A stretch of DNA of 43,455 nt. Source: Vicinamibacteria bacterium. Its GTDB lineage: Bacteria; Acidobacteriota; Vicinamibacteria; Vicinamibacterales; UBA8438. The stretch's first letter is position 1; each line of letters starts with the position of its first letter. Under the pieces are notes generated by a model. The model worked only from the letters and a program-made list of their open reading frames with translations, had not been told where the DNA came from and ran no database searches. Of the stretch, positions 17,031-28,077 are shown in pieces. A program made the position numbers and the translations under genes. The stretch lies in contig JAJEEA010000526.1 of assembly GCA_022821235.1 (NCBI GenBank), positions 1-43,455 on the forward strand, given 5' to 3'.

Positions 17031-17993
17031 GTGGACATCCTGGTCAACGACCTGTCGATCCACGAGCAGTTCCACGACGCGGCGTCCTTCCGCGATGCGC
17101 TCGCACGCCTGATGGCGATGCGCTCCGCCGCGCGACGCTTCGGGCGGGACGTGCATTGCCATCGCGCGGTCCTGACGGTCAGCCCGATCCCGGGTGTGGC
17201 GATACAGCAGGCGATTGGGCGCCTCGCCCTCGAGAGCGAGCGGCGCGCGGCAATGGGCTGGCTCACGCGCTCCGGCCCATTCTGGGACGATCTCCGGCGG
17301 CACGGCGACGGAGACTACCTGGAGTGCGGGGACAAGCTCGTCACGAACAGCGCCGTGGGCGAGGCGGCGTTCCGAACCCTGCATGGTGCGGACTGCGGGT
17401 TGGTCAGCGTCACGCCCTCCGATTGGGACTACTCCCCCGTGGACGTGACCTGGCGTCGAGAGTATGAGGGTGCCGACGATCGGAGAACGGCGCTCCATAA
17501 CTGGCGAAGCGCCCCGGCGCTCGAAGACGGACTGCGGGACCTGGCGCCGCGCATCCGATCCTGGGACGACTTGCGGGCGGCGACGGCAGTCCGGTTCGAG
17601 AGCCTGACGTGCGCCCCGGACTGCTTCGATCCCCTCTCGGGGGTCCCGTTCGCCAGGAGCGTGGCGGAGCGGTTTCTCGCGCTGCTCGGCATCCTGGATC
17701 GCTTGGCGCGGGCGTTCGACGCGACCGGCGCGCGCTCGGCCGAAGGCCAACGGATCTACCAGGACTACTTCACGGGCGACGATGCCCTGTTTTCGGACTC
17801 GTCAGACAAGGAGAAGCAACGTTTCCGAGAGGCGCTGACGTTCCCGCACCCCGGCGAGCGCGGTAGCTCCCTGTTCTGTCCGTGGCACGGCAAGGTGCGG
17901 CACATGACGCTCCGCCTCCACTTCTCCTGGCCGATCCGGACCGGCAGGCCGGTCTACGTCGTGTACGCGGGCCCGAAGCTCACGAAGCGGTGA
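17031..17993 (+). CDS. Unknown third protein of the DUF262/DUF3696 cassette (320 aa)
   Basis: I cannot assign a named domain. The start VDILVNDLSIHEQFHDAASFRDALARLM, a central LTRSGPFWDD...ECGDKLVTNSAVGEAAF, and a C-terminal FPHPGERGSSLFCPWHGKVRHMTLRLHFSW give the impression of a conserved family travelling with DUF262/DUF3696 pairs. The C-terminal Cys-x2-His and clustered His residues (FCPWHGKVRHM) could bind metal. GTG 17031 was chosen because the next gene in such operons normally starts directly after the ATPase stop. It ends 5 bp before the ureD start. Probably the effector or specificity component; this is inference from gene order. Confidence 0.6.
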   Translation: MDILVNDLSIHEQFHDAASFRDALARLMAMRSAARRFGRDVHCHRAVLTVSPIPGVAIQQAIGRLALESERRAAMGWLTRSGPFWDDLRRHGDGDYLECGDKLVTNSAVGEAAFRTLHGADCGLVSVTPSDWDYSPVDVTWRREYEGADDRRTALHNWRSAPALEDGLRDLAPRIRSWDDLRAATAVRFESLTCAPDCFDPLSGVPFARSVAERFLALLGILDRLARAFDATGARSAEGQRIYQDYFTGDDALFSDSSDKEKQRFREALTFPHPGERGSSLFCPWHGKVRHMTLRLHFSWPIRTGRPVYVVYAGPKLTKR

Positions 17994-17997
17994 CGGG

Positions 17998-18900
17998 ATG
18001 CCGACGAACGCGAGAGAGCTCGAGGTCGCCCACGAGATCGGCGATATCATCGCCGGGCTCGACAGACGACGGTCGGCGCCGGAGACGCCGGCGCACCCAG
18101 GCCGCGGACGAGTCGTGGTCGAGCGGGACGGCGGCGGACGGAGCGTCGTCTGCCGGGCCTACGCGACGAGCCCCCTGCGCCTGCTGACGCCGAAGAACCA
18201 CGGGCACGCGGCGTGGGTCTACACGTCGAGCCACGGCGGCGGGCTCGTCGACGGCGACGACGTCGCGGTGCGGGCGTCGGTGGGAGCCGGGGCCGCGGCG
18301 TTCCTGTCGACGCAGTCGGCCACCAAGATCTACCGGTCGCCGCGGGGGACGCGGACCGCCCTCGACGCCGAAGTCGGCGAGGACGCCCTGCTCGTCGCCG
18401 CTCCCGACGCGGTGGTGTGCTTCGCGGGGTCCCGCTACCGGCAGACGCAGCGGATCGCCCTCGACGCCGGGGCCCGGCTCGTCCTCGTCGACCGGGTCAC
18501 CTCGGGCCGGCGCGAGTCGGGCGAGCGGTGGCGCTTCGACGAGTACTTCAGCCGCACCGTGGTCCATCTCGGCGGCCGCCTCGTCGTGCACGACGCGACC
18601 GCCCTGCGCGCGTCGGACGGCCCGCTCGCCGACCGTTTCGGCCGCTACGACGTACTGGCGGTGGCGATGGTGTTGGGCCGCGGCTTCGAGGCGGAGGTCG
18701 CCCGGATCGACGCACGGGTCCGGGCCGAGCCGGTCAGACCGCGCGCCGACCGGCTCCTCGCGGCCGCGCCGGTGGGTGACGCGGGGTGTATCCTGCGCCT
18801 CGCCGGGCGCACGGTGGAGGACGTCGACGCCGCGCTCGAAGACCTGCTCGGCTTCGTGCCCGGGCTCCTCGGCGACAGCCCATGGGCGCGGAAATGGTGA
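17998..18900 (+). CDS. ureD: Urease accessory protein UreD (300 aa) with an N-terminus derived from urtE
   Basis: UreD sequence runs from about residue 37: VVVERDGGGRSVVCRAYATSPLRLLTPK, GGLVDGDDVAVRASVGAGAAAFLSTQSATKIYRS, then PDAVVCFAGSRYRQTQRI and a GRRESGERWRFDEY region. UreD is the scaffold that binds apo-urease with UreF and UreG for nickel insertion. The first 37 codons are not UreD-like: nucleotides 18029-18060 match urtE 14299-14330 with three mismatches (22 nt exact), and the following bases resemble the urtE tail. The true start may be GTG 18115. The gene directly follows the DUF262 cassette, so its expression may now depend on read-through. Confidence 0.85.
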   Translation: MPTNARELEVAHEIGDIIAGLDRRRSAPETPAHPGRGRVVVERDGGGRSVVCRAYATSPLRLLTPKNHGHAAWVYTSSHGGGLVDGDDVAVRASVGAGAAAFLSTQSATKIYRSPRGTRTALDAEVGEDALLVAAPDAVVCFAGSRYRQTQRIALDAGARLVLVDRVTSGRRESGERWRFDEYFSRTVVHLGGRLVVHDATALRASDGPLADRFGRYDVLAVAMVLGRGFEAEVARIDARVRAEPVRPRADRLLAAAPVGDAGCILRLAGRTVEDVDAALEDLLGFVPGLLGDSPWARKW

Positions 18901-19171
18901 CGACAGGCCACGGCACCGCTTCGGCCGGGGGCGGACGGCAGTCGAGGGCTTGAGAATGGTGACGACAGGCCCACGGCGCCGCTCGACCGGGACGACACTC
19001 AGGCGTGGGCCCGGGAATGGCGACGACATGCACTCGACGACGCCGCGGCCAGCGGAATCAGGACGATCTGTCGGGCGTGAGCCCGGGGAACGGTGACGAC
19101 AGGCATCCGACGCCGCTTCGGCCGGCAGAACCGGGGCGACGTTCCGGCGTGGGCGCGCAAGTGGTGACGAC
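18896..19171 (+). repeat. Five tandem degenerate copies of the ureD/ureAB junction
   Basis: GGYGACGACA recurs at 18896, 18958, 19019, 19092 and 19163, periods 62, 61, 73 and 71 bp. Each copy continues with a GCA..CGACGCCGC-like stretch. The first copy includes the ureD stop (TGG TGA) and the last includes the ureAB start ATG at 19172. The intergenic space is therefore an expanded copy array of one gene junction. No promoter or RNA is evident. Confidence 0.8.
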
Positions 19172-19903
19172 ATGCATCTGACGCCGCGCGAGGTCGACAA
19201 GCTCATCCTGCATCAGGCCGGGTTCCTCGCCCAGAAGCGGCTGGCCCGCGGGGTGCGGCTGAACTACGTCGAGGCGGTCGCGCTGATCGCGACGCAACTG
19301 CTCGAGTTCATCCGGGACGGCCGTTCGGTGGCCGACCTGATGGACCTCGGGCGCCGCTTCCTGGGCACCCGGGACGTCCTCGACGGGGTCCCCGAGATGC
19401 TGGACGAGGTGCAGGTCGAGGGCACCTTCCCGGACGGCACGAAGCTGGTGACCGTCCACCACCCCATCGCGGCCGAGCGCGGAGACCACGCCCTCGCCCT
19501 CTACGGCAGCTTCCTCGCGCCAGAGGCGCCGGCGACGGCGGTGGGGCGGCCGGCGTCGGCGCTGGCCGGCGCCCCCGGCGAGGTCCTCGCGGAGGCCGGC
19601 GAGATCACCCTGAACGACGGCCGCGACGCCGTCGCCGTGACCGTGGCCAACACCGGCGACCGGCCCATCCAGGTCGGCAGCCACTACCACTTCTACGAGA
19701 CCAACCGCGCGCTGGCGTTCGACCGGAAGGCCGCCTACGGGCGCCGCCTCGACATCCCCGCCGGCACCGCGGTCCGCTTCGAGCCGGGCGAGGGCAAGAC
19801 GGTGAACCTGGTGCCCATCGCCGGCGCCCGCGTCGTCCGCGGCGGGAACGCCTGGGCGAGCGGCCCCGTCGACGAGACCCGCGACCTGGAGATGCCGGAC
19901 TAG
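19172..19903 (+). CDS. ureAB: Fused urease gamma-beta subunit UreA-UreB (243 aa)
   Basis: Residues 1-100 are the gamma subunit ([20 protein letters not shown], then [44 protein letters not shown]). Residues from about 135 are the beta subunit ([67 protein letters not shown]). The join through an Ala/Gly/Pro-rich linker gives the arrangement called UreA in Helicobacter. It assembles with UreC into the Ni-dependent enzyme that hydrolyses urea. The ribosome-binding site before ATG 19172 is weak (GTGGTGACGAC), and the region upstream is repetitive. Confidence 0.92.
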   Translation: MHLTPREVDKLILHQAGFLAQKRLARGVRLNYVEAVALIATQLLEFIRDGRSVADLMDLGRRFLGTRDVLDGVPEMLDEVQVEGTFPDGTKLVTVHHPIAAERGDHALALYGSFLAPEAPATAVGRPASALAGAPGEVLAEAGEITLNDGRDAVAVTVANTGDRPIQVGSHYHFYETNRALAFDRKAAYGRRLDIPAGTAVRFEPGEGKTVNLVPIAGARVVRGGNAWASGPVDETRDLEMPD

Positions 19904-20001
19904 CCGTGCGGCGCCGCATCGCGCCGCGGCGCGGGCGTCGGCGCCGACGAGACCCGCGACATCGAGAGCCCGGAGTAGCCATGCCCCACCGCATCGACCG
20001 G
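19868..20001 (+). repeat. 75-bp-period duplication of the ureAB/ureC junction
   Basis: The segment 19868-19926 (ureAB tail with its TAG stop) aligns along its whole 59 nt with 19943-20001 (TAG stop, ureC start and first codons). GACGAGACCCGCGAC is identical in both. The first copy has GTG where the second has the ureC ATG. Confidence 0.85.
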
Positions 20002-21696
20002 CGTCACTACGCCGACCTCTACGGACCCACCACCGGCGACCGCCTGCGCCTCGGCGACACCGGCCTCGTGGCCGAGGTCGAGGACGACGCGACCGTCTAC
20101 GGCGACGAGTGCAAGTTCGGGGGCGGCAAGGTCCTGCGCGACGGCATGGGGCAGGCGGCCGGCGTGTCTGACGAGCGCGCCCTCGACTGCGTCATCACCA
20201 ACGCCCTCATCGTCGACTGGACGGGCATCCGGAAGGCGGACGTCGGCATCAAGAACGGGCGCATCGCGGGCATCGGCAAGGCCGGCAACCCCGACGTCAT
20301 GGCCGGGGTGGGCGACGACCTCGTGGTCGGGGTGACGACCGAGGCGATCGCCGGCGAGGGGATGATCCTCACCGCGGGGGCCATCGACGCCCACGTGCAC
20401 TTCATCTCGCCCCAGCAGGTCTTCGAGGCGGTCGCGAGCGGCGTGACCACGTTCATCGGCGGCGGGACGGGACCGGCCACCGGCACCAAGGCGACGACGT
20501 GCACCCCGGGCCGCCGCCACGTGCAGTTGATGCTGCAAGCGAACGACCCGTTGCCGATGAACTTCGGCTTCCTCGGCAAGGGCAACACGTCGATGCCCGA
20601 GGGCATCGAGGAGCAGATCCGCAGCGGCGCGGTGGGGCTGAAGCTGCACGAGGACTGGGGCTCGACGCCGGCCGCCATCGACTGCTGCCTGACCGAGGCG
20701 GAGCGCTTCGACGTGCAGGTCGCCATCCACACCGACACCCTGAACGAATCGGGGTTCGTCGACGTCTCGATGGCCGCGTTCAAGGGCCGGACCATCCACA
20801 CCTACCACACCGAGGGGGCGGGCGGCGGACACGCGCCCGACATCATCCGCGTCTGCGGCGAGCCCAACGTGCTGCCGAGCTCGACCAACCCCACGCGGCC
20901 CTATACCGTCAACACCCTCGACGAGCACCTCGACATGCTCATGGTGTGTCACCACCTCGACAAGAACGCGCCCGAGGACGTCGCGTTCGCGGAGAGCCGC
21001 ATCCGCGGGCAGACCATCGCGGCCGAGGACGTGCTGCACGACCTCGGGGCCATCAGCATCATGGCGAGCGACAGCCAGGCGATGGGCCGCGTGGGCGAGG
21101 TGGTCACCCGCACGTGGCAGACCGCCGACAAGATGCGCCACGAGCGCGGGCGGCTCGACGGCGAGCGGGGCGACAACGACAACCTGCGCATCCGGCGCTA
21201 CGTGGCCAAGTACACCGTCAACCCCGCCATCGCCCACGGCATCGCCCACGAGGTGGGCTCGGTCGAGGTGGGCAAGCTCGCCGACCTCGTGCTGTGGAAG
21301 CCGGCGTTCTTCGGCGTCAAGCCCGAGCTGGTCCTCAAGGGCGGGTTCATCGCGTGGTCGCAGATGGGCGACGCCAATGCGTCGATCCCCACCCCCCAGC
21401 CCCAGCTCATGCGGCCCATGTTCGGGGCCTTCGGGCGCGCCACCGGGGCGACGTCGCTGGCGTTCGTCTCGGCCCTGTCCCTCGACACGGGGACGGCCGA
21501 GAGCTACGGGCTCACCAAGCAGCTCTCGGCGGTGCGCGGCTGCCGCACCATCGGCAAGCGCGACATGAAGCTCAACGACGCCCTGCCGCGCATCGAGGTC
21601 GACCCGGAGACCTACGTCGTCAAGGCCGACGGCGAGGTCCTGACGGCCGAGGCGGCGCCGGTGCTGCCGCTCGCGCAGCGGTACTGTCTGTTCTAG
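19981..21696 (+). CDS. ureC: Urease alpha (catalytic) subunit UreC (571 aa)
   Basis: All active-site residues are present with a constant +4 offset from Klebsiella UreC: His138 and His140 (AHVHF), carbamylated Lys221 (GLKLHEDWG), His250 (HTDTLNESG), His276 ([11 protein letters not shown]), Cys323-His324 of the flap (VCHHLD) and Asp364 ([10 protein letters not shown]). It binds two Ni ions and hydrolyses urea to ammonia and carbamate in the cytoplasm. CGGAG lies 5 nt before ATG 19981. Length is normal (about 567-572). The protein looks fully functional. A low-GC frameshifted gene separates it from ureF downstream. Confidence 0.95.
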   Translation: MPHRIDRRHYADLYGPTTGDRLRLGDTGLVAEVEDDATVYGDECKFGGGKVLRDGMGQAAGVSDERALDCVITNALIVDWTGIRKADVGIKNGRIAGIGKAGNPDVMAGVGDDLVVGVTTEAIAGEGMILTAGAIDAHVHFISPQQVFEAVASGVTTFIGGGTGPATGTKATTCTPGRRHVQLMLQANDPLPMNFGFLGKGNTSMPEGIEEQIRSGAVGLKLHEDWGSTPAAIDCCLTEAERFDVQVAIHTDTLNESGFVDVSMAAFKGRTIHTYHTEGAGGGHAPDIIRVCGEPNVLPSSTNPTRPYTVNTLDEHLDMLMVCHHLDKNAPEDVAFAESRIRGQTIAAEDVLHDLGAISIMASDSQAMGRVGEVVTRTWQTADKMRHERGRLDGERGDNDNLRIRRYVAKYTVNPAIAHGIAHEVGSVEVGKLADLVLWKPAFFGVKPELVLKGGFIAWSQMGDANASIPTPQPQLMRPMFGAFGRATGATSLAFVSALSLDTGTAESYGLTKQLSAVRGCRTIGKRDMKLNDALPRIEVDPETYVVKADGEVLTAEAAPVLPLAQRYCLF

Positions 21697-21729
21697 TACC
21701 TCGGCGGAGAGCCCCACACAGCGAAGCTC

Positions 21730-22183
21730 ATGGCTGCCCAAACGACAATAAAGGAGGCCCTGACCTCCATCTTTTGCGGAATCAAGCGTCTACATGAAGC
21801 GTTTCCGAGCCGCGCGTTTACGATCGATGGACGCCTAGTCGGCGACATCGGCGAAGAGATGGCAGAACTCGAGTATGACCTGACCCTGGACGAGGTGTCG
21901 GTGCCTGACCACGACGCTCAAAATGCACGACGGACGGCGAGTCCAGATCAAGGCGACCTTCAAGGACAGCCTGACTTTCACGACATGCCCTGACTACTAC
22001 TTGGGATTCAAGTTGCACTCGGATGGTGATTTCGAGGAGGTCTTTAATGGTCCAGGGAAACTCATGCAGGAGCAGCTTTCACACCGGAAAAACACAGGTG
22101 AGAAGCAGATCTCGATTTCAATCAGAGGCCTCCGCGCTCTTTCGGGAGCAAGTGGAAGTCGCGGACCGAGTGCCGAGACGTAA
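21730..22183 (+). pseudogene. DUF6998-like protein, single-base frameshift
   Basis: The first frame starts MAAQTTIKEALTSIFCGIKRLHEAF...TIDGRLVGDIGEEMAELEYDLTLDEV and matches the start of DUF6998-type small proteins. The rest of the family pattern (DGRRVQIKATFKDSL, DYYLGFKLHSDGDFEEVFNGPG, KQISISIRGLRAL) continues in the next frame from 21923. One extra base around 21915-21922, next to an AAAA run, accounts for the shift; it could also be a sequencing error. Composition is clearly lower in GC than the urease genes, and it separates ureC from ureF, normally adjacent or close, so it looks inserted. DUF6998 has no firmly known role. Confidence 0.6.
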
Positions 22184-22209
22184 GGCATAAGCTAGCCATT
22201 GAAACCGAC

Positions 22210-22866
22210 ATGTCCGACTGGCTCGCCTGGCAGGTCGTCGACTCCGCGTTCCCGGTCGGCACGTTCGCGCACTCGTGGGGCCTCGAAGCGGCGTGGCAGG
22301 CCGGCCACGTGGACGACGACGCGGCGCTGCGGCGGTTCCTGACGGAGACGATCCGGCAGGCGGGATGGGGCGCGCTGCCCCTCGCCGACGCCGCCTACCG
22401 GCAGCCGGAGCGGCTGGAAGAGCTCGACGCGCTGAACGAGGCGTTCCTCACCAACGCCGTGGCCAACCGGGCGAGCCGGGTGCAGGGGCGCACCCTCGCC
22501 GCCACCGCGGCCCGGGTGTGGCCCTCGGCGGCGACGACCGCCCTCGAGGCCCGGGTCCGGCGGGGACGGGCCCACGTGGCGCCGGTCTCGGGGGTCGTCT
22601 TCCGGACCCTCGGGCTGCCGCGCGAGACCGCGGGCAAGGCCGTGCTCTACGGCGCCGCCCGCGGCGTCCTCGCCGCCGCGGTCCGGCTCGGCATCGTCGG
22701 CAGCTACCGCGCGCAGCGGATGCAGCACGAGGCGGAGGCGTGCCTCGACGCGACGCTGGAGACGTGCGCGGGGCTCGCGCCCGAGGAGATCTGCCAGACC
22801 GCGCCCATCGTCGATCTGCTGCAGGGGGCGCACGACCGGCTGTATTCCCGCCTGTTCCAGTCGTAG
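22210..22866 (+). CDS. ureF: Urease accessory protein UreF (218 aa)
   Basis: The start [22 protein letters not shown] is the UreF signature (usually QL.DS.FP.G.F.HS.GLE). It is followed by [35 protein letters not shown] and, near the C-terminus, [20 protein letters not shown]. UreF binds UreD and gates UreG GTPase during nickel delivery. All-helical, normal length. There is no good ribosome-binding site before ATG 22210; the gene follows the inserted DUF6998-like pseudogene, which may have removed the native leader. Confidence 0.9.
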   Translation: MSDWLAWQVVDSAFPVGTFAHSWGLEAAWQAGHVDDDAALRRFLTETIRQAGWGALPLADAAYRQPERLEELDALNEAFLTNAVANRASRVQGRTLAATAARVWPSAATTALEARVRRGRAHVAPVSGVVFRTLGLPRETAGKAVLYGAARGVLAAAVRLGIVGSYRAQRMQHEAEACLDATLETCAGLAPEEICQTAPIVDLLQGAHDRLYSRLFQS

Positions 22867-22930
22867 AATTGGCACCAGGAGCCCGCCCGCCGCCGCAGGC
22901 GCAGGCTCGTCGTCGAGGAGGACGCGCGAC

Positions 22931-23629
<699 letters not shown>

Positions 23630-23760
23630 CGGGAGCGGACCCCCGAGTCGGCCGGGCGGTGGAGCCATGGCAGAAGCCCCCGTCCGGAGGCGACGGGCCC
23701 AAGTGCCTTCGGCCAACAAGATCAGTTGCGCGACGACAAAATTGTTTGTAGTCTTTGGTC

Positions 23761-25269
<1,509 letters not shown>

Positions 25270-25270
25270 C

Positions 25271-25286
25271 GGCATGGATTTTGCTT
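25271..25286 (+). promoter_or_regulatory. Sigma-54 promoter of the CARF-regulated operon
   Basis: The site reads GGCATGGATTTTGCTT: GG at 25271-25272, then 10 nt, then GC at 25283-25284 within TTTTGCTT. It deviates from TGGCAC-N5-TTGCT at two positions (first T, and C in CAC). Predicted start about 25296, just before ATG 25311. Location immediately after a sigma-54 activator gene mirrors rtcR and its target operon. Confidence 0.65.
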
Positions 25287-25310
25287 ATTTCTATAGCGAG
25301 CACCAGCATC

Positions 25311-25401
25311 ATGAGTCGAACGGAAACGGACTTGCCACGATCTGATTGAGCCCGCCCTCCGCGCCACCGGATGGAGCTGGTACGCCGACGTCGAACTCTG
25401 A
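25311..25401 (+). pseudogene. N-terminal remnant of a restriction-helicase-like protein
   Basis: From ATG 25311 the frame reads MSRTETD and then breaks. A shifted frame continues TCHDLIEPALRATGWSWYADVEL and stops at 25399-25401. The combined pattern resembles the first 30 residues of HsdR-like restriction/helicase subunits (typically E.DTC...I.PAL.AAGW). The match is short, so the identification is tentative. It is the first gene after the sigma-54 promoter and appears to be a deletion remnant. Confidence 0.35.
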
Positions 25402-26181
25402 TGCCCGAAGGGACACCCGGGCGCTCAGAAACACCCAGCCGGCAGAGCATGGGCTCACACCGAACACTTATGGATCACGAGCCCTCAGGCTCCCGAGAAC
25501 ATCCGCCACCTGCTGCAGCACCAGGACGGTCTCTCCGCGATCATCACCGGCTCGCTTCGGCTGAAAAGGCTCCGCGAGGAGTACTGGTCGGCCCTCTTCG
25601 GTCTCGGCTGCCGGATCCCGATCAGTGCGCTGCCGGATCGCGACGCCAAACGACTGGTGACCGAACCGGTCGCCGACCGTCTGGATTACCTGCCGCAAGC
25701 ACGCGATCGGGTCGTGGAGTTGACGTCGCGCCATCCCTTTCTCATGCAGTCGCTCTGCAACCAAGTGTTCGAGCAGGCGGCGGAGACGAGCCGCAGGACG
25801 GTCACGCTCGAGCTGGTCGAGGAGGCGGCAACCGCGTTGGTCCGCGACAACGAACACTTCCGGACGCTCTGGGGCTATGCCGGAAACGAGCGCCGCAGGC
25901 TCCTTCTGGCCCTGTGCGACAAGCTCGCGAAGGGGTCCGACCCGGTCAACCTCGATCTTCTCGATCTGAAGCTGGACAAGCTCGGAGTGCCTGTTCACTC
26001 AGGCCGGGTGCTTTCCGACGATCTGGCGGCTCTTCGGGAGCTGGAGCTGGTCGAATACGCCGATTCGCCTCGCGGCGGCAACTACCGTCTGGCGGTGCCG
26101 CTGATGGCCAAGTGGTTGCAGCACAACGTCGATTTCGAGGACATCGTCAGGCGCGCGCGGCAGGAGGCGATGGAGTCGTGA
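25402..26181 (+). pseudogene. C-terminal part of a STAND/AAA-type ATPase, 5' end deleted
   Basis: An open frame without a convincing start runs to 26181. From about 25492 it is protein-like: ENIRHLLQHQDGLSAIITGSLRLKRLREEYWSALFGLG, then VTEPVADRLDYLPQARDRVVELTSRHPFLMQSLC and a winged-helix-like tail (LAALRELELVEYADSPRGGNYRLAVPLMAKWL). This is the sensor-1/lid and C-terminal portion typical of STAND-like ATPases; Walker A and B are absent. A GTG at 25657 could give a 174-aa product. The stop overlaps the next gene (GTGA), so it was the penultimate gene of the operon. Probably a deletion product; a short functional protein cannot be excluded. Confidence 0.6.
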
Positions 26182-27794
26182 CAACGAATCCCTATCAGGT
26201 TCTTGGTGACTCGGTTCCACGCATGCTCGGACGCGAGACGCTCCTCCGACGCATCGACCGGCATCTTTCGAAGGAGTCGCCCGACCACGTCTCGGTCGTA
26301 GGCCCGGCGCACTACGGGAAATCCGTCCTCCTTCGGCACATCGCGGACGCCTACGGAGAGGACTCGAAGCACTATCTGACGACCGTACACGTCGACCTTC
26401 GGCACGCCAGCATTACGTCCGACGGCGGCTTCAGGCGGTGTTTCGCGGACGACCTCAGAGCCGCGTTGCGACCGTATCGCCCCGGAGTGGCAGAGAACCT
26501 CGACCCCAAGGACGACAGTATCCATGAGCTGCTCGACCTCGTCTTCGACGAGCTCGCGGCTGAACCCGCGCGCGTGCTGGTCGTGTTCGACGGCTTCGAT
26601 CACGTCCTGGCCCGAGCCGACCTGACGAGAACGCTCTGGGACCAACTCCGCACCCTGGCGCAGAAGCCGAGCCTCCAGCTCGTCGCCGGCAGCCGGCTTC
26701 CGCTGCGCGAGGTCTGCCGAACGGAGGAGTCCAGAACGTCCGATTTCTGGGAGATCTTCAATTCGACGCCCGTTCGCGTAGGGGCGCTAGACGGCGACGA
26801 TCTGCGAGCCTTCATGCAGCCGCTCGTGGACGCGGGTTGCACTATCGATGAGTCCGCACGGAAGGAGGTGGAGGGCTCGACGGGCGGTGTGCCGCTCCTG
26901 GTTTGCGCCCTTCTGCGTAGACTGTGGGATTCCCCCGCCAAGACCTCCCGGCTCTCCAGGCAGGACGTCGATCAAGCCGCGGAGGCCGTGTTCCGTGAAG
27001 AACCCGACATCTTCGGAGCTCTGTGGGACGACTGCGACATGGAGTTGAGGGCCGACCTGGCGACCCTCGCCGATGCCGGCATGCCACGCGCCGACCTGTC
27101 CGAACGCCGACTTCGCCCCATCGAGGACCGCGGGTTCGGCAGCGTCACCGGAAAACGCGTGCACAGTGCCTGCCGGTTGATGCAACGGTACGCCAGCGCC
27201 CAGGCGCCCGCGATCGCCGACCTCAAGCGCCTCTTGGGTTCCCCGTCCGGTTTCGAGACTCACATCCGCTCCGCGCTGGAAATGCGTCTACAACAGGTTG
27301 CGACGCCCCGGACGGACAGCGAGCTTCGTGATTTCGTCAGCCGTGCGGTACGCGACCTCGACGACAACCCGGAACTGGCGGTCAACGGCGTCAGGGGCAT
27401 CGCGAACCGCGCGCTGACACTCATCTGGGAAGCAGAGCTCCCGCCCGACCGCACCCTGCCCTCCGACTGGATCGCCGAATGGAAGCACGCCGGCGTGAAC
27501 TTCCCCGACGACAGAGGCAAGCTGCCTCGCGGCTACGGCGCGCAGTGCAACATTCTGCGACTCGCGACGGGGACCCGCGTGCAACGCAAGAGCCGATACG
27601 TCACGAAGACGACCTGCCTGCTGATAGACCACCTGCAGTCCGTCGGCGACTTCGGCCAGCACCGCGGGGACTTTCCGGAGACCCACGTCACCCTCGGTTT
27701 CGCCGCGTCCATCGTCCTGGCGGCGATTGCGCTGGTGGAGAGTCTGACGGCGGACCTGCAACGAGAACAGGAGCCCGACCCCAAGGTGGTCTGA
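26178..27794 (+). CDS. ATPase of the CARF/sigma-54-linked operon (538 aa)
   Basis: The protein starts TTNPYQVLGDSVPRMLGRETLLRRI, a STAND/AAA lead-in, then Walker A VVGPAHYGKSVLLRHIA (about residues 40-56), Walker B RVLVVFDGFDHVL, sensor-1 LQLVAGSRLPL and a GGVPLLVCALL helix. The C-terminal 200 residues have no domain I recognise; a hydrophobic helix (LGFAASIVLAAIALVESL) lies near the end. Such ATPases act as signal-controlled switches in defence and stress systems. GTG 26178 overlaps the upstream remnant by 4 nt, so translation is coupled. As the only intact structural gene after the sigma-54 promoter at 25271, it is the likely target of the CARF regulator. Enzymatic output unknown. Confidence 0.65.
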   Translation: MTTNPYQVLGDSVPRMLGRETLLRRIDRHLSKESPDHVSVVGPAHYGKSVLLRHIADAYGEDSKHYLTTVHVDLRHASITSDGGFRRCFADDLRAALRPYRPGVAENLDPKDDSIHELLDLVFDELAAEPARVLVVFDGFDHVLARADLTRTLWDQLRTLAQKPSLQLVAGSRLPLREVCRTEESRTSDFWEIFNSTPVRVGALDGDDLRAFMQPLVDAGCTIDESARKEVEGSTGGVPLLVCALLRRLWDSPAKTSRLSRQDVDQAAEAVFREEPDIFGALWDDCDMELRADLATLADAGMPRADLSERRLRPIEDRGFGSVTGKRVHSACRLMQRYASAQAPAIADLKRLLGSPSGFETHIRSALEMRLQQVATPRTDSELRDFVSRAVRDLDDNPELAVNGVRGIANRALTLIWEAELPPDRTLPSDWIAEWKHAGVNFPDDRGKLPRGYGAQCNILRLATGTRVQRKSRYVTKTTCLLIDHLQSVGDFGQHRGDFPETHVTLGFAASIVLAAIALVESLTADLQREQEPDPKVV

Positions 27795-28077
27795 TCAACA
27801 GTCCGCCGACGAGCGCCTCGAGTTCGATGCCCTGCATCTCAGCGCCGTCTATCGCCGATCTGCGTCGAGAGACGCCTATAGCCGAGCACCGCGGTCCCGC
27901 TCCGCACTTCGGCCAGTCGGCCCTGACTGGTCTGGCATGAACATGGCCTCCTGTTCGCCGCCCAACCAACCCTGCCAGGAGCCGGCACCGTTCTCGGCCA
28001 TCCGGCCGAGCAGGCGCACTCCAGCGAACTCGCCGCGGTTCGCGGTCGGTCCGACGAGTCCGGCTTCGGGGAACACG

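Noticed and set aside
18896-19171. Possible CRISPR array
   Set aside because: Repeats are degenerate, the conserved core is only about 10 nt, periods vary from 61 to 73, and copies match the neighbouring gene ends. No cas genes are present.
27795-28077. 66-codon minus-strand ORF (27876-28076) after the DUF4143 gene
   Set aside because: It starts with GTG 1 nt after the stop, has no ribosome-binding site and no recognisable domain; the spacer shows nothing else I can support.
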